From Mytilus galloprovincialis (Eukaryota; Mollusca; Bivalvia; Mytilida; Mytilidae), in NCBI RefSeq assembly GCF_965363235.1, contig NC_134846.1, positions 70,840,724 through 70,904,723 of the forward strand: a DNA stretch of 64,000 nt, in the 5' to 3' direction. This document shows positions 23,601 to 38,600 of this stretch, in pieces. The number at the start of each line of letters is the position of its first letter. Position 1 is the first letter of the stretch. The translations under genes and the position numbers were made by a program. The notes below the pieces were generated by a model. It did no database searches, had not been told where the DNA came from, and saw only the letters and a program-made list of their open reading frames with translations.

Positions 23601-26600
23601 AATAGCAGGACTGAAAGGTATAACCGTAAATAAATCAATGGACTTGTACATCCTTCAAGCATACACTTCTGCATTTAAGAATCTAATATATGGTAGGTTT
23701 TGAAAAGAGTAACAACTTTCTACAGTGCATAATTCTATATCATTTTATTAACACCTGTGCAGACAAAAATTGCACTTCACTCCTTGAAATCATATGAAAA
23801 TTGATTGGTGATGATACCAGCTGAAGAAACACTTTTCAGACTTTTGAAAATCATGTTGCATTCATATTTATGATATTACCTCTACTAGTTTGAGAATTGC
23901 CATCTCATTGTACATTTTGCTATTTTCTGCTCCCTGTTGGGTACCTCTATGTTTTTCATACCCTGCCTCATTATAGTAAGGCTCATCCACTAAAATCAAT
24001 CCTACAAATAAACAGGAGATGGATTTATTTATACCATGTTTAATCTTACTTAAAATGAATAATTTAATTTTGGAAGTAACGCATCTTCTGATTGGCTGAC
24101 GTTATTTTGTTATCAGCTCATAGACATAATTTAGTCATGTGACCGTGACGTCGTCAATGCTTTTTCATGGTTTTCTACGGTTTAAAATGGAATTTAGAAT
24201 TAAATTATAAGAAATGACTGCAATATTTTTTCTGTACATTCGAAATAACATAAAAAATGTAGTGCACGCTGTTCCTGCTATGCGGGTTATTCAGTGTGCA
24301 CCAAATTTTTTATGTTTTTTCTTCATAGACAGAAAAAATATTACAGTCATTCCTTAATTATTATTGTATTTATATAATATTGTCATACAATTATGTATTT
24401 CTTAGCTACAAATAATAAATGCTGAAATAATGTACAGTAGATAAATCATATCTTGAAATTATAATAGAAACTTTGCATTGCACTTTTAAAAATGATGAAG
24501 AAGAAAAATATCAGCAAAAGCTATGCATCATGCACCCTACTCAACAATGATTAATCTGTGAGTCAGGTTTTTAGTGCAATTCAAAATTGCAAAGATAATA
24601 TAACTCAAATTGGCCTACCTAAACTTAAGTTTAATCAATATAATCAACATACCTTGAATTGAGACTAAAACTTGTAAAAGACTAGAATTACTGGTCCAAG
24701 TTTCTGTGTCCTGCAAAATAAAAAACTATCATTACTTTCATTAACTGAAATATGTCAGATATCTGAGAAAAATGAAATGCGTGTTTGACTGGATAAAAAC
24801 TAGTGAGTAATGGCTGTTCAAATTAAAAATTTCAACATTCCTTCAAATACATCATTTTCATTTTTTAACTTTTCAACACAATTTTATGCATAAAATATTT
24901 TGCATCTTAAATCTGTCACTGCTTAATGTTAACAGACAATCACAATAATGAGATGAATATCAAATCTGCAGTTATACACTAACCTTGCCTTCCCATGTAC
25001 CTAGTTATACACTAACCTTGCCTTTCCATGTACCTAGTTATACACTTACCTTGCCTTCCCATGTACCTAACAGACTAACACAAACTTTTCCATCATCATA
25101 TAGATTGGGATTAAGTCTATCAGTACAAAATGAGATATAATGGAATGCTGGAGGAGATTTAGGATAATCGTTTGGTAGCTGGATGTCGAAGAAGAATGGT
25201 GCATCCTCATAGGGTGTCTTCCTTGGTCCTATTATCATTGCACTATACAAGTCCTAAAAAATAAAAAAAAATATCAGTGTTAACCTATTGCCCCAATGTT
25301 TGTAACATGTTTTCTTCAGTATCTATACTATTAAACGAGAAGACCTCATTTTGTGTGTCGCTTCTCTTCCTTCGACAATTACTTAATCATCATGCCGTTG
25401 TGTCCTATAGGTACCTTGCATAGCCGCATATGTCATCCATTCTTATGACCATTCAGTTAGGGTTATTTTGGGAGAAAAACAAAAATAAAGGTGTCCGAAT
25501 ATTGTTCCCGTTATCAAACCGACTTTTATGTCAGACATGTCATCCGGTTTTAACACTGAGAACCAATCGTATGATATATAACAAAAATGAAAAATAAAAA
25601 AGCCTTGGCCATATCGTGGTTATTATATCGTAACAATCATTACTAATCTACCTCAGTTTTAACTGATACATAATTTTCATAAGTACTCGGACGGGGAAAG
25701 GACTATTATTTTTGCGTTTATCTGCATGTATACTTATATTAACATTAATATACTACTATAATATATAGAGACTCTCTATATAATGTAGCATTGAGTTTTT
25801 GTCATCAAATCGACTGTTAAGTCAGACATGACTACCAGTTTTAACATTGAGAACCAATTGTATGATAGATAACAAAAATGACAAATAAATAAGCCAATCA
25901 GAGCGTTGTCCATATCATGCTTTTTCAGATCGTAAGAACCTCTACTATTATACCTCGGTTTTAACTAACACATATTTTTCATAAGTACTCGGACAGGGAC
26001 AGGACAATTATTTTCGCATTTATCTGTAAACTATGAATAATATACTACTATAATATATAGAGACTCTCTATATAATGTAGCAGTGATCGCCCTGGAGAAG
26101 AAACTTTGAACGGATAGTTAATAGAAAATTAAATACACTTTTTAAAATATTTATTATACAGATACGTATGTTCAAAGTATACAGAAACACGAAAATGATG
26201 GAATATAACGAAAACAAAATAATAACGGACTATTATCCTGTCTCCATGTACCTATATGACTTTTGATATCATTTCTTAAATTCTCAAGACATACATGTAC
26301 AATCTTTTACAAAATTCATTCTAACATAGTAACATACTTTAAAGTAAACTTAAAATGCCTGCGATTTCGCTTTTAAGTCAAACAGGACTTCCGGCTTTAA
26401 ACTAGCACATAAATTTCATAGTACTCAGGGACCGTGAGAACAATGATTATTGCGTTGATAGAAACTCTCCAAATAGTGTAGCAGCGATCGTCTAGGAGAA
26501 GAAATTGATAGCTAATAGCAAATACACTTTACTTTAATATAGTATACCTTTGTTCATAGTATACAGAAACGCGAAAATAATGGAATTTAACAGAATAAAA

Positions 26601-29600
26601 CACGGCTTTGACGAGGGAGAGGGCTTTAACTGTTTTCACGTACCTATGAATTTTGATACCTTTACTGAAATTCTCCAGATATGAAATCTTTTTCTGAAAT
26701 TCTCCAGACAAAAAATCTCACAAGCTGTAACCTCCCGCGATTTCGCGGGTGTGTTCTAGTGTTATTATATTTAAATTCTTCCTCATTCTCCCATTTCAAA
26801 ATTTTACTAAAAATTCTCCCTGATGACATCGTTTTACAACATCACATGTAAATTGTATGATCAAAAATCTTGAAGACTATTACAGCTTAATGTTGCAAAT
26901 TTCTGAAAGCAATTATAATCAAAATTTGTGATTTGTAATGCCATAACATATTTTTTTCTTTCTTTTTGGTTGATTGACAGGGCTAAATAAGCAATAAAAT
27001 ATACCTTAAAAATATGAAATGAATGTTTAATCATAAAAAAAATGTTCTATTAACTGTAATGGTAGTCCAAAATGCGTGACAATGGAATAACTCCAAGATG
27101 AATAGTTATCAAATTAGATTTATATTGATGATTTCTTGCTAGTTTGGCTTGTATTGCCTTCCTGATTTCAGAAAGATGATTTCTAAATGTAATCTATATT
27201 CCAGAAAAGTCGAGAATCAATGGGAAATTTCTGTGTCATTTGGTTTCTTATGGAGAGTTGTCTCACTTGCAATCATACCACAGCTTTCTTTTATATAACA
27301 GAAATTCAAAGAAATAACAAAAGTATCATATAAAATGAAGATTGTCGATAAAAATATATTACATGGCACAATTCATCATCATCATAAAGTTCCAAGATAA
27401 ATGATTTAAAATCAAATACCTTCTCTCATCAATTTGGAAGTAAGAATCTGAATTTTATTTATGTATATCCTTACCATTCTGTCTTCATAACCTCTGACTA
27501 TAATCCCTTCTGGCAGACATCTCTGTAACAATCTCATCTGAAACAAACAATAAAGGTCATGTTTACTTATTTGTTGATCTGATTTTGTTGAACATATTAG
27601 CTTTTAAAGGTTTCTCTTTATCAATTAGTTTCTGCAAAAATGGACAAAAATCATTTTACCAGCTCAATAAATCTTATTTGAGGTCAATTGACATTTTGAG
27701 CGATGAAGATTTACTTGTTCAACTTATTTTGCAAAACATATTTGCTTTTTACACTTTCTCTATCTTTTATCTCTCTGTATCTATTACGGTTTCTGCCAAA
27801 ATCATCCAAAAGGGAATAACTCCTGTAAGAGCACCATTGGTGATTTGTCTATGTTGTCTTATTAGTATATCCTATTGCTTTGGTCATTTTCACTGATTAA
27901 ATTTCTCTTTAATTTAAGTTTTCAAGACGTAACCAAAAACTTCAAAATTTAATATTTAATATTTTAAATTTCAGGGGCAATCTAAATCAAACATGGATAA
28001 TACTTTTTTTTCTCAAATCACATAGAAAGATAGACTTAGACCTGCTGGTCATTTGTACCTATGTCAGTTTTACTGTAACTACTTTATATTTAAGATCAGG
28101 AGAGCTGAAAAAGTTAAAAAAAAAAACAACATAAAAAGGGAGAGAAGCATTATGTTTTAACATATTTTATACAAGAGTAAAGACTGATATACATTATATC
28201 TCTCACCTCTTTACTAACTGCTGTCATGAATGTTTTTAAGTTTGTTGGTGTGTGTGACATACTGTAAAACTTGTGACAGGGATTAACTTCACTCTCCTGG
28301 ATAAATCCTACAATCATACATAATCAGCGTTCAACAAAATGGTTTTGAAGAATAGACATACTGAGAAATGAAATATTTATATCAGTTTATATATTATTTT
28401 TGGTTATAATATATTTGAGACAATAAAACTATATTACAATTTCACACCTAAATATATAATGGGTAAAATGTCATTTTATTCTAAAAAAATCTGTAAAATT
28501 TTCCAGGGCAAAGTTCTATAACTCTTTAACAGAATTCTGGCACTTTTTTTTCAAACATTATTCAGCTTCAATACCTTTCTGTTTTATGTCTTACAAAATG
28601 CTTTATAAATTAAAATTGTGCTTTAGAGCTGATTCAGATATCATAAATAATTTCAAATCAATGTGAAGACATAATTTAACTTACTAAATGCTACAGCCTC
28701 ATCAACAATCTCTGGTATATCAGTAGGGGTGGTTGGTGACATCACTTCCTGTATATCTGATGATGATACCTCTGTATTATCCTCTGGCAAGTCTACCGGT
28801 GATTCAATGATATCGGACACAGACATTTGACTAATATTATTGCACATCTCATCATCAATAAGAATATTACCCTCAGCCAACCACTTTGGAACAACTTCCT
28901 CCAAAATCCTCTTCATTCTGTCCTGTAAATGTCCACAGATTTTTAAACATAAAGTGTGAGTATCTGCGTCAATGCCTGTATCTACTGGTACACTTCCTTT
29001 AACACTACTAGAACCAGCAATCTGTGACTCTGAACCTGCCCTAGAGTTATCTTCCACTGCTGGTTTACTTTCTCCTTCACTAGATGACTTAAGAGGTTCA
29101 TTTCCTGCTCCTGAGTCCACTTCCTTTTCTTTATCACAGGTATTATGTGCATTACTACTTTCCCCTTCTTTACATTCCGTCCCCGAACTACCTCCATTTA
29201 CAATACTGGTTTCCTTAGTTTCCTCATCACCAGTCACATTCATAGTTTTCATTAATCCGTTTAATTCTATCTCTAGGTTTTGGCTTACTTCTTTTAACTG
29301 TTTACTTAGTTCCTCAATCTTTTTATTGTACTTCTCCGTACGTGATTTGCGTAATCTTTTCTTAGCTTCCTCAATAAGTAAAACAATTTCTTCTTCCTTA
29401 TAAAAAGATGATTTCAGTATTTTTTCTAATTCTCTACATCGTTTATAAATGTAAATAATTTCCTGAAAGCACTGTGTTGCATCCATAGATTGTGGCAATG
29501 TTTTAAACAGATCGTCTAATTTAGACAAAGCTGCTGTTGCTCTATCTAACAGACTCTCTAACTCCTCCTTTCTGACAGGAACAGCTGATTTCTTTACTTC

Positions 29601-32600
29601 TTCCCTGAAAGTAGAAAATGTTAAACACTATGTCTTTTGCATCATTATGTCAGAGAAAATTCGAAAAGTTAAAGTATATAATTCAGATAAAACTTAAGAT
29701 TTCTTCATTCAGAGCACTGAATGAGAATTGTAGTAACAATGTTCTCACTTTGCTGAATTGTATATATACCAGACTATTGGTGAAGACTTTAACTTGACCT
29801 CTACATGTTTTTTGTTATTTATTTTTTGCTAGGTTGCTGTCTCATCAATACATACTCACTTCTTTTAATGCACACATCACTGGATTTAATTTGAATCCTA
29901 TTTTATCTGTTGGATGTTGTTTTTTTTTTCATCTAAGCTATTTGTCACTGTTTGATCAAAATGACAGTTACCATTTGGCTGAATTGGAGACATTTTGATT
30001 CCTACAGGATGCTTACAGATCCAAAATAACTAAATGCATTATTAAAGAAAATATATCCATTGTTTCTTACAAAATGTGTCCATGCTTTGATTACACTGTC
30101 AACACTTCATGCTACTTTCTGCTCTGGCAATCAAAGCCAATGAAATGGCAGTCTTCTATTTTGTTAGGTATGCATCATAATAAAACCAGAGGTTACTTTA
30201 AAAAGATCTTAAAACAAAGTAAAATGGAGAGATGTCAGATCCTTATAAGCAAAGCATCATTGCATGATCTGAATTTTAATAAGATTGTTTCTTACTCATT
30301 TTCTGATTCCGCCTCCTCTTCTTCTTCTGTCTCCCAGCTCTCATCACTGTCACTAAAGTCATCGCTGTCACTTTCAGAGTCATACTCACTCATCTGTTAA
30401 AGTTCAATTATACAAAATTTTTACAATAAATATATCAATCTATGATTCTTATTACAAATTTGCTTTATTGAATTTCTATCACCTATACAGATAATTACAG
30501 AACTATATAGAGGATAAAGGGTATATATTAGATCTCCTTTTTTCTTTCCGAAAAAGGTCAATTTAAATTTGCTCTTTAATGTTCTGACATTTGAATACCA
30601 GTTGAGAGGATCAGTTGACAAGTCAGATGCCTTGTTATCAGATAGAGTTTAAATATATCAACTTTTCATCACATGTTACCATCAAAGCATTCCTAAAAGC
30701 TCCACAAAGGATTTGGTAGATTTTCCAAGAGTTGAACATAATACAAAGCTATATGCAACAGTTCTTTGTCACTATACCATCAATTTAGGGTAACTCTAAA
30801 GACAAGTTACCAGCATTGGAGTGTGTATAAATACAAAACATGAGTTATAAATATGTTGCCTACATTTAAATGAAATCTGACTTGTATCAAATTCTCTGAA
30901 GTACTTTTTTGTTGAGCCTGCAACTTTAGTTGCAGAAAGCTCGACATAGGGATAGTGATCCGGCGGCGGCAGTGTTAGCTCACTTCTTAAAAGCTTTATA
31001 TTTTAGAAGGTGGAAGACCTGGATGCTTCACACTTTGTATAAAGATGCCTAATGTTACGAACTTTCCGTCAGTCACATGTCCAATGTCCTTGACCTCAGT
31101 TTCATGGTTCAGTGACTACTTGAAAAAACGTTAAGATTTTTTGTAATGTTAAATTCTCTCTTTTAAGTAATAGGATAACTATATTTGGTATGTGCTTACC
31201 TTGCAAGGTCCTCATGCCCTTCAGACAGTTTTCACTTGACCTTGACCTCATTTCATGGATCAGTGAACAAGGTTAAGTTTTGGTGGTCAAGTCCATATCA
31301 CAGATACAATAAGCAATAGGTCTAGTATATTCAGTGTATGGAAAGACTGTAAGGTGTACATGTCCAATTGGCAGGTGTCATCTGACCTTGACCTCATTTT
31401 CATGATTTAGTGGTTAAAGATAAGTTTTTGTCTTTTGGTCTGTTTTTCTTATACTATATGCAATAGGTCTACTATATTTGATGTATGAAATGATTGTAAG
31501 GTGTACATGTCTAGCTGACAGGTGTCATCTGACCTTGACCTCATTTTAATAGTTCAGTGGTCAAAGTTAAGTTTTTGAGTGTTGGTCTATTTTTCTAATA
31601 CTATATGCAATAGGTCAACTTTATTTGGTGTATGGAAATATTTTATGATCTATATGTTAGTCACGCAGGTTTTATTTGACCTTGACCATTTTCACGGTTC
31701 ATTGCTCAGTGTTAAGTATTTCTGTTTTGGTCTGGTTTTTTTAATTTATAAGCATTAAATAAGTCAACTATATTTGTGGTATAAAAGAATTGTAAGCTCT
31801 ACATGTCTGCCTGGTATGGTTCATCTGACCTTGACCTCATTTTCATGGTTCATTGATCAATGTTTAGTTTTCTTGGTTGATGTTAAGTTTATGTGACAGT
31901 TGTAATAAAGCTTTATATTTAGGACTATCAACATAATATCAATGATTAGTAAAGAAGGCGAAACATTTCAGCTTGTGCACTCTTATTATATATACATGTT
32001 GTAGTATGGACTTAAATAAAAAAAAAAAAGCTTACATCTCCTCCAACCAAGTATAATTCTTGAGGATTGCAAAATGAAGTGGTATCATCTGGCCATCGTA
32101 CATAAAGGCCCCCTTGTATTTCTAGACTGGTTACCTGTCCTGCAGCATGGTTACCAACACCACTTTTCTGAAATATTTATGTAAATATAATGCCATAATA
32201 ACAAGTGAAACTGCGAGCTACTGCTCACTGATAATACCCCCGCCGCAAGTGGATAATATTAATAGTGTAAAAATATGCAAGTGTTCGGTAAACAGGAAGT
32301 TGTCGAGTGATGAATCTGAAAACGCATCACACCGTATAGCTGACTTATAAAAATCCTAAAACCAAATTTCAGAAATCCTTGTATTGTAGTTCCTGAGAAA
32401 AATGTGTCGAAAATTTTTAACTTGGTTATCATGTGTAAAATCATACAAGTGTTCGGTAAACAGGAAGTAGTCGAGTGATGAATCTGAAAACGCATCACAC
32501 GGTATAGCTGACTTATATAAATCCTGAAACCAAATTTCAGAAATCCTTGTATTGTAGTTCCTGAGAAAAATGTGACGAAAATTTTCAACTTGGCTATCAT

Positions 32601-35600
32601 GTGTAAAATCATACAAGTGTTCGGTAAACAGGAAGTTGTCGAGTGATGAATCTGAAAACGCATCACACAGTATAGCTGACTTATATAAATCCTGAAACCA
32701 AATTTCAGAAATCCTTGTATTGTAGTTCCTGAGAAAAATGTGACGAAAATTTTCAACTTAGCTATCATGTGTAAAATCAGACAAGTGTTCGGTAAACAGG
32801 AAGTTGTCAAGTGATGAATCTGAAAACGCATCACACGGTATGGCTGACATATATAAATGTCGATACCAAATTACAGAAAGGGTGGATGTGTAGTTCCTGA
32901 GAAAAATGTGACGAAAGTTTCATGGGACGGACTGACTGACGGACGGACAGACGGACTGATGGACGACAGACAGAGGTAAAACAGTATACCCCCCTTTTTT
33001 AAAGCGGGGGTATAAAGGTAAAACAGTATACCCCCCCTTTTTTAAAGCGGGGGTATAAATATCTGATATGAATATCAGTGTCTTTCAAGTGATTCTTAGT
33101 TTTTTCTTATGTTGTGCTTTTGAATGTAAGGTTTAGGACTTCAAACATGATCAATTCAGCACCATTCTTTCATTTCTGTCCCAAATCAGGAGCCTGTAGT
33201 TATCAGTGGTTGCTCTTTGTCATATTTAGTTGGTTTATTTTATTGTGTAGGAATCAATAAGGCTTTTGGATTTCTGTTTTTTTATAATTTTTTCAACTTT
33301 TTTTCATTTAATAGAAGACTAAACAGTACAAATTTTATCATTGCTGAAAGCCGCTTTTTTGAACATCATTTGAACTCTGGTGGATAGTTCCAATATCACA
33401 ATTCCCTATTCTTCTGTTTGTTTAAAAAATTTATATGGTATCTTTCTACAGGTCAGCCCTCCCGAAAATGGTTCCACTTTTCATAATATTAATAATGGAT
33501 GATTGAACTCATCCAAGGTTTTGATGTTTGAAAACTTTAATACATGTACCAATTTGTAAAAGATCTGAAGAAAAATGAAGGCATATTTCATAAGTCCCTC
33601 TTGAAAAATTGCTCCCTATTCAGACTCAAATCAAACAAATCCATGGTTTTGACGAGTTAAATTTCTCTAAATATAACAAGTTACTTAGTCATCTCAAATG
33701 CTGACAACAACTCTGCTTTAAGAAAATTGTACATATCTTTAATTGGATATGTGTTACCTTGGGATCCCCTACTGCCACAACAATATCTTCAGGTCTAAAC
33801 TTATACTCAGGATGGTCCTTACCTTGGGATCCCCTACTGCCACTACAATATCTTCAGGTCTAAACTTATACTCAGGATGGTCCTTACCTTGGGACCCCCT
33901 ACTGCCACTACAATATCTCCAGGTCTAAACTTATACTAAGGATGGTCCTTACCTTAGGATCCCCTACAATATCTCCAGGTCTAAACTTATACTCCGGATG
34001 GTCCTTACCTTGGGATTCCCTACTGCCACTACAATATCTCCAGGTCTAAACTTATACTCAGGATCGTCCTTACCTTGGGATCCCCTACTGCCACTACAAT
34101 ATCTCCAGGTCTAAACTTATACTCAGGATGGTCCTTACCTTGGGATCCCCTACTACCACTACAATATCTCCAGGTCTAAAACTTACTCAGGATGGTCCTT
34201 ACCTTGGGATCCCCTACTGCCACAACAATATCTCCAGGTCTAAACTTATACTCAGGATGGTCCTTTATGTCATACACACTAACTTCTTCAGGTGAATCAG
34301 AAGTTCTGTAAAATAAAAAATGCTCTGTTTTATACTCATAAAATACAACTTTAATAATAAAGTGGCTGCATACTCAGATAAAGTCGTGAAAGACAATAGA
34401 GGATACTTTAATAGTAATGTTTTTAGTAATGTTGTTCAGGGGAACAAAAATTTGCAAATGAACAAATAAGTTAAATTCTACTTGCTACAACAAATGAATG
34501 GTGTAAGATTTCCAATAAATCATGTATGGTATAATGGTGTTTTGGTGTATATTGTGTCATTGAGAATTGGAAATAGTGTATGATGCATGTGGAATGTTGA
34601 TTTTTTTATTTTAAAATTTTTTTTCAGAAAAAATATAATTGCTAAATGTGCATATATTAATAAAACACTTTACAATATTGGTAAATTTGAATGTTGTTAT
34701 TCCTATATGACTGAAATGGAAAAGAGGAAAGGGGAATGGTTTAACGGTGTAAGATGTCAGGTGTATTGTGCAATGTTAATGGTGTACAGTTGTATGGTGT
34801 AATAGTGGATGATGTAATGTTGTAAGGTGTTTTAAGGTGAAATTGTGAATGATGTAATTTTTTATGTTGTTGTATGTAATGTTGTAAGGTGTAATGGTGA
34901 CTGGTGTAATGTTGTAATGTGTAATGGTGTAATGTGTAATGTTTTAATGTGTAATGTTGTAAGGTTTAATGGTGTAATGTTGTAATGTTGTAATGTTGTA
35001 ATGTTGTAAGGTTTAATGGTGTAATGTTGTAATGTTGTAAGGTTTAATGGTGTAATGTTGTAATGTGTAATGTTGTAATGTGTAATGTTGTAATGTGTAA
35101 TGTTGTAAGGTGTAATGTTGTAATGTGTAATGTTGTAAGGTGTAATGGTGACTGGTGTAATGTTGTAATGTGTAATGGTGTAATGTGTAATGTTTTAATG
35201 TGTAATGTTGTAAGGTTTAATGGTGTAATGTTGTAATGTTGTAATGTTGTAATGTTGTAATGTTGTAAGGTTTAATGGTGTAATATTGTAATGTTGTAAG
35301 GTTTAATGGTGTAATGTTGTAATGTGTAATGTTGTAATGTGTAATGTTGTAAGGTGTAATGTTGTAAGGTGTAATATTGGGTGCCACATGTGGAGCAGGA
35401 TCTGCTTACCCTTCTGGAGCACCTGTGAGCACCCCCAGTTTTTGGTGGGGTTTGTGTTGCTTATTCTTTAATTTTCTATGTTGTGTCATGTGTACTATTG
35501 TTTGTCTGTTAGTCTTTTTCATTATTAACCGTAACGGTTTATTTTCGATTTATGAGTTTGACTGTCCCTTTGGTATCTTTCGTCCCTCTTTTGCAATGTG

Positions 35601-38600
35601 TAATGGTGTAATGTGTAATGTTGTTGTGTGTTATATTGTCAGATGTTATGGTGTAATTGTGAAGTGTAATGATGTATGATTTAATGCTGTAATGTGCAAT
35701 GGTATATGGTGTAATTGTGAAGTGTAATGATGTATGATTTAATGCTGTAATGTGCAATGGTATATGGTGTAATTGTGAAGTGTAATGATGTATGATTTAA
35801 TGGTGTAATGTGCAATGGTATATGGTGTAATTGTGAAGTGTAATGATGTATGATTTAATGGTGTAATGTGCAATGGTATATGGTGTAATTGTGAAGTGTA
35901 ATGATGTATGATTTAATGCTGTAATGTGCAATGGTATATGGTGTAATTGTGAAGTGTAATGATGTATGATTTAATGGTGTAATGTGCAATGGTATATGGT
36001 GTAATTGTGAAGTGTAATGATGTATGATTTAATGCTGTAATGTGCAATGGTATATGGTGTAATGATGAATGGTGTAATGGTAAATAGTTTAATGGGGTAA
36101 GTTGTCAAGGACTGTATAAAAACTCATCATAGTTAATAGGATTAAATTTTGTATTTACAACCAGACACGTGTTTCGTCTACAAAAGACTCATCAGTGACG
36201 CTCAAATCCAAAAAAGTTAAAAAGGCCAAATAAAGTACAAAGTTGAGAACATTTTCATGCAAGTCTTTTGCATCTTAATTTGCTTTTAGAACATTTTCAT
36301 ACTAATTCTGTGTATCTAACTTTCTATAAGTTCATTTGCTAGTGAGGCTCAATATCATATTGTACCTGATATTACAGCCATTCTCCAGTTTGTACCAGTT
36401 GACCATACAAGTTCTGGAATGGTGATCACAACTCACTACAGCTCCATAATAGTTTGGTTTATCACTTTCTTCTATAGTAAAAACATTTTTAATACTAATA
36501 TTAGCACAGCTCAAGGTACCACTTGTTAAATTTGATTTAAACTAGCAGCAAGGATTCAATGCACTCAATCAGTTGCAGGTCTTGTATAAAAATCAAAAAT
36601 AAATAAACAACTGGATGAATGATACACTCAACATTAATCAAGAAATGTTATTTTACTTAACAGGTATTTATATGAGTTTGTAAGAGCTATAAAGCATGTT
36701 AAGTAGTTTTAATGCTTTATAATTTAAAATGAATTAGAAAAAGGCACTCAAATGCTTTTGATAGTTTATTCAAAGATTCTATGTGTTATTTTTTGGTGGT
36801 TATTATCGTTTGACAGCTCCTTAACATCCAGTAGCAAATATTTCATTCTTAATCATAATAATCTTTCTTGTTGGGTCTTCATCTCACTAATCTTTTCATT
36901 CATATCTTTATTTTATGAATTTTTTTTTTATACCTTTAGCTTCAACAACAAAATCTCCAGGAAAAAATTCATGTTCATCAAGGTGATGGACAGGATACAA
37001 TTCTGTTGATGATACATCTTTCTCTACACTTCCATCCTATAATAAAAATAATAAGTATACAAATGTATTGTGCATCTACTTTCAGGAAAAACTAAAGTCA
37101 AACATAAAACCAAGGGTAGCTGAGGACAACCCATGCTCTGCAAATGTTAGAGCCTGATCTGCCCCCTTATAAAATTGATTTCAGGAAACATAACTTTATA
37201 AGACTTATAAGAGGGTGGTAAAGGGTTATTTTCGTGCAACGTTTTCAGCCTTTTTATTGCACGTGTTTTCGTGTTTTGACGTTTTATTCCTCGTTTTCTC
37301 ATGTTTGGCTAGATTTGCGTGCTTTGTGTTTCCCCTTATTTATTTTCCGTGTTTCGTATCGGTGCTCTTAATTTCTCGTGCATGTCCCGCATTTGATTAA
37401 AAATTCAGTCTGTTATAATACCTTCCGAAACTTGTGTAATCCAATAGAAATTGATGTATAATGTTACCATTGTACTTTTGTAATATTTGTTTTCAAATAA
37501 GATGCAAGAAGCGGATGCTAAAAGGTGACCGCAAGGTCTTCATGGCCATTAATAATGGCTGCATGATCTCACATGTTTCCGTGTTCAGTACCCCCCTTTA
37601 CCACCCTATTATAATCTATACAACCTTGAGTAAGTCATGTAAAACATACTTTTTTCTTATTACCAGCTATACAATTGTAGACACAGAACCTAGCTACATT
37701 CTCACTATAACAATAATATAATTAGTAGTGTCATTTGTATTTACCTGCCACATGACTGTTGCTAAAGACATTGTACAATAAACAACAACTGCTACAGAAT
37801 CTCCGACTTCATATGTTGGAAACTTAGTTTGAAACTCCATTGTTTTCTTCTTCTTCCTTTTCCCTTTTGCTGATCGTTTCTGCATTCTTTTCCTTTTCTC
37901 CTTTGTCTGATCAGGAACATCTTCATAGTCTGCATCATCATTGTTTTCCCCAATCTGTGATTCATTTGCAGTAATTTCACTCATATCTAAACTATCATCC
38001 ATCTCAACATCTTCTTCATCATCATGCCCATTCATTAATGCCTCTGATTTTGTACACACTCCACTGTCATTATCACCACTACACACATCAGGAATATCTC
38101 CATCTTTACATTGAGCAGTTACTTCCCCTGAGCTACTTCCTGTTCCATTAGGTAAAGGTACTGACAAAAGATTCAGCCCATCATTGATTGTGTTGCCATT
38201 GCTGACATCTGGTTGAGTATTGCATCTTGCGTTATTCAAATCATTAATGGTACTTTCTAGATTAGTTCCTGGAATGACTTCAGATAGGACATCAGCATCT
38301 CTGATTGTGTACATCATAATGTCATTTATCTGTGTACTACAGTGATGGAATTTCCCTAACTTCTTTATTCTATAAATAGAATTAAAAAGTGCAATGAGGG
38401 TATTAGTTTTTATTATTTTATTAATAGAATAATATTCTAACTGGTGGAAATTTTCCTGTAAATAAAATTACTGTACTTAAAATATTCACAGTAACAACTA
38501 TTTATGAATAGAATCTCATAATGTTCACATGCTGTTAGAGATGGGTAAAAATATTTCTATGATATATATATATATCACTTGTTGGGGGAATCTTGAATGA

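Noticed and set aside
28972-29403. 143-codon open frame on the plus strand
   Set aside because: It is the antisense shadow of UBE2O exon 11, whose Ser/Glu-rich codons leave the other strand open.
32259-32834. 191-codon open frame on the minus strand
   Set aside because: It is made of a 168-bp tandem repeat whose period is a multiple of three, so lack of stops in one unit repeats in all. No other sign of coding.
33743-33928. Open frame with repeated peptide LGSPTATT
   Set aside because: It lies in the 65-bp exon-border minisatellite, on the strand opposite to the gene.
33755-34267. CRISPR array
   Set aside because: Units are contiguous without unique spacers, derive from an exon end, and the genome is animal.
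35377-35679. 100-codon open frame
   Set aside because: It is formed by a retroelement 3' non-coding tail and satellite; the same tail gives the frame at 1017-1265.
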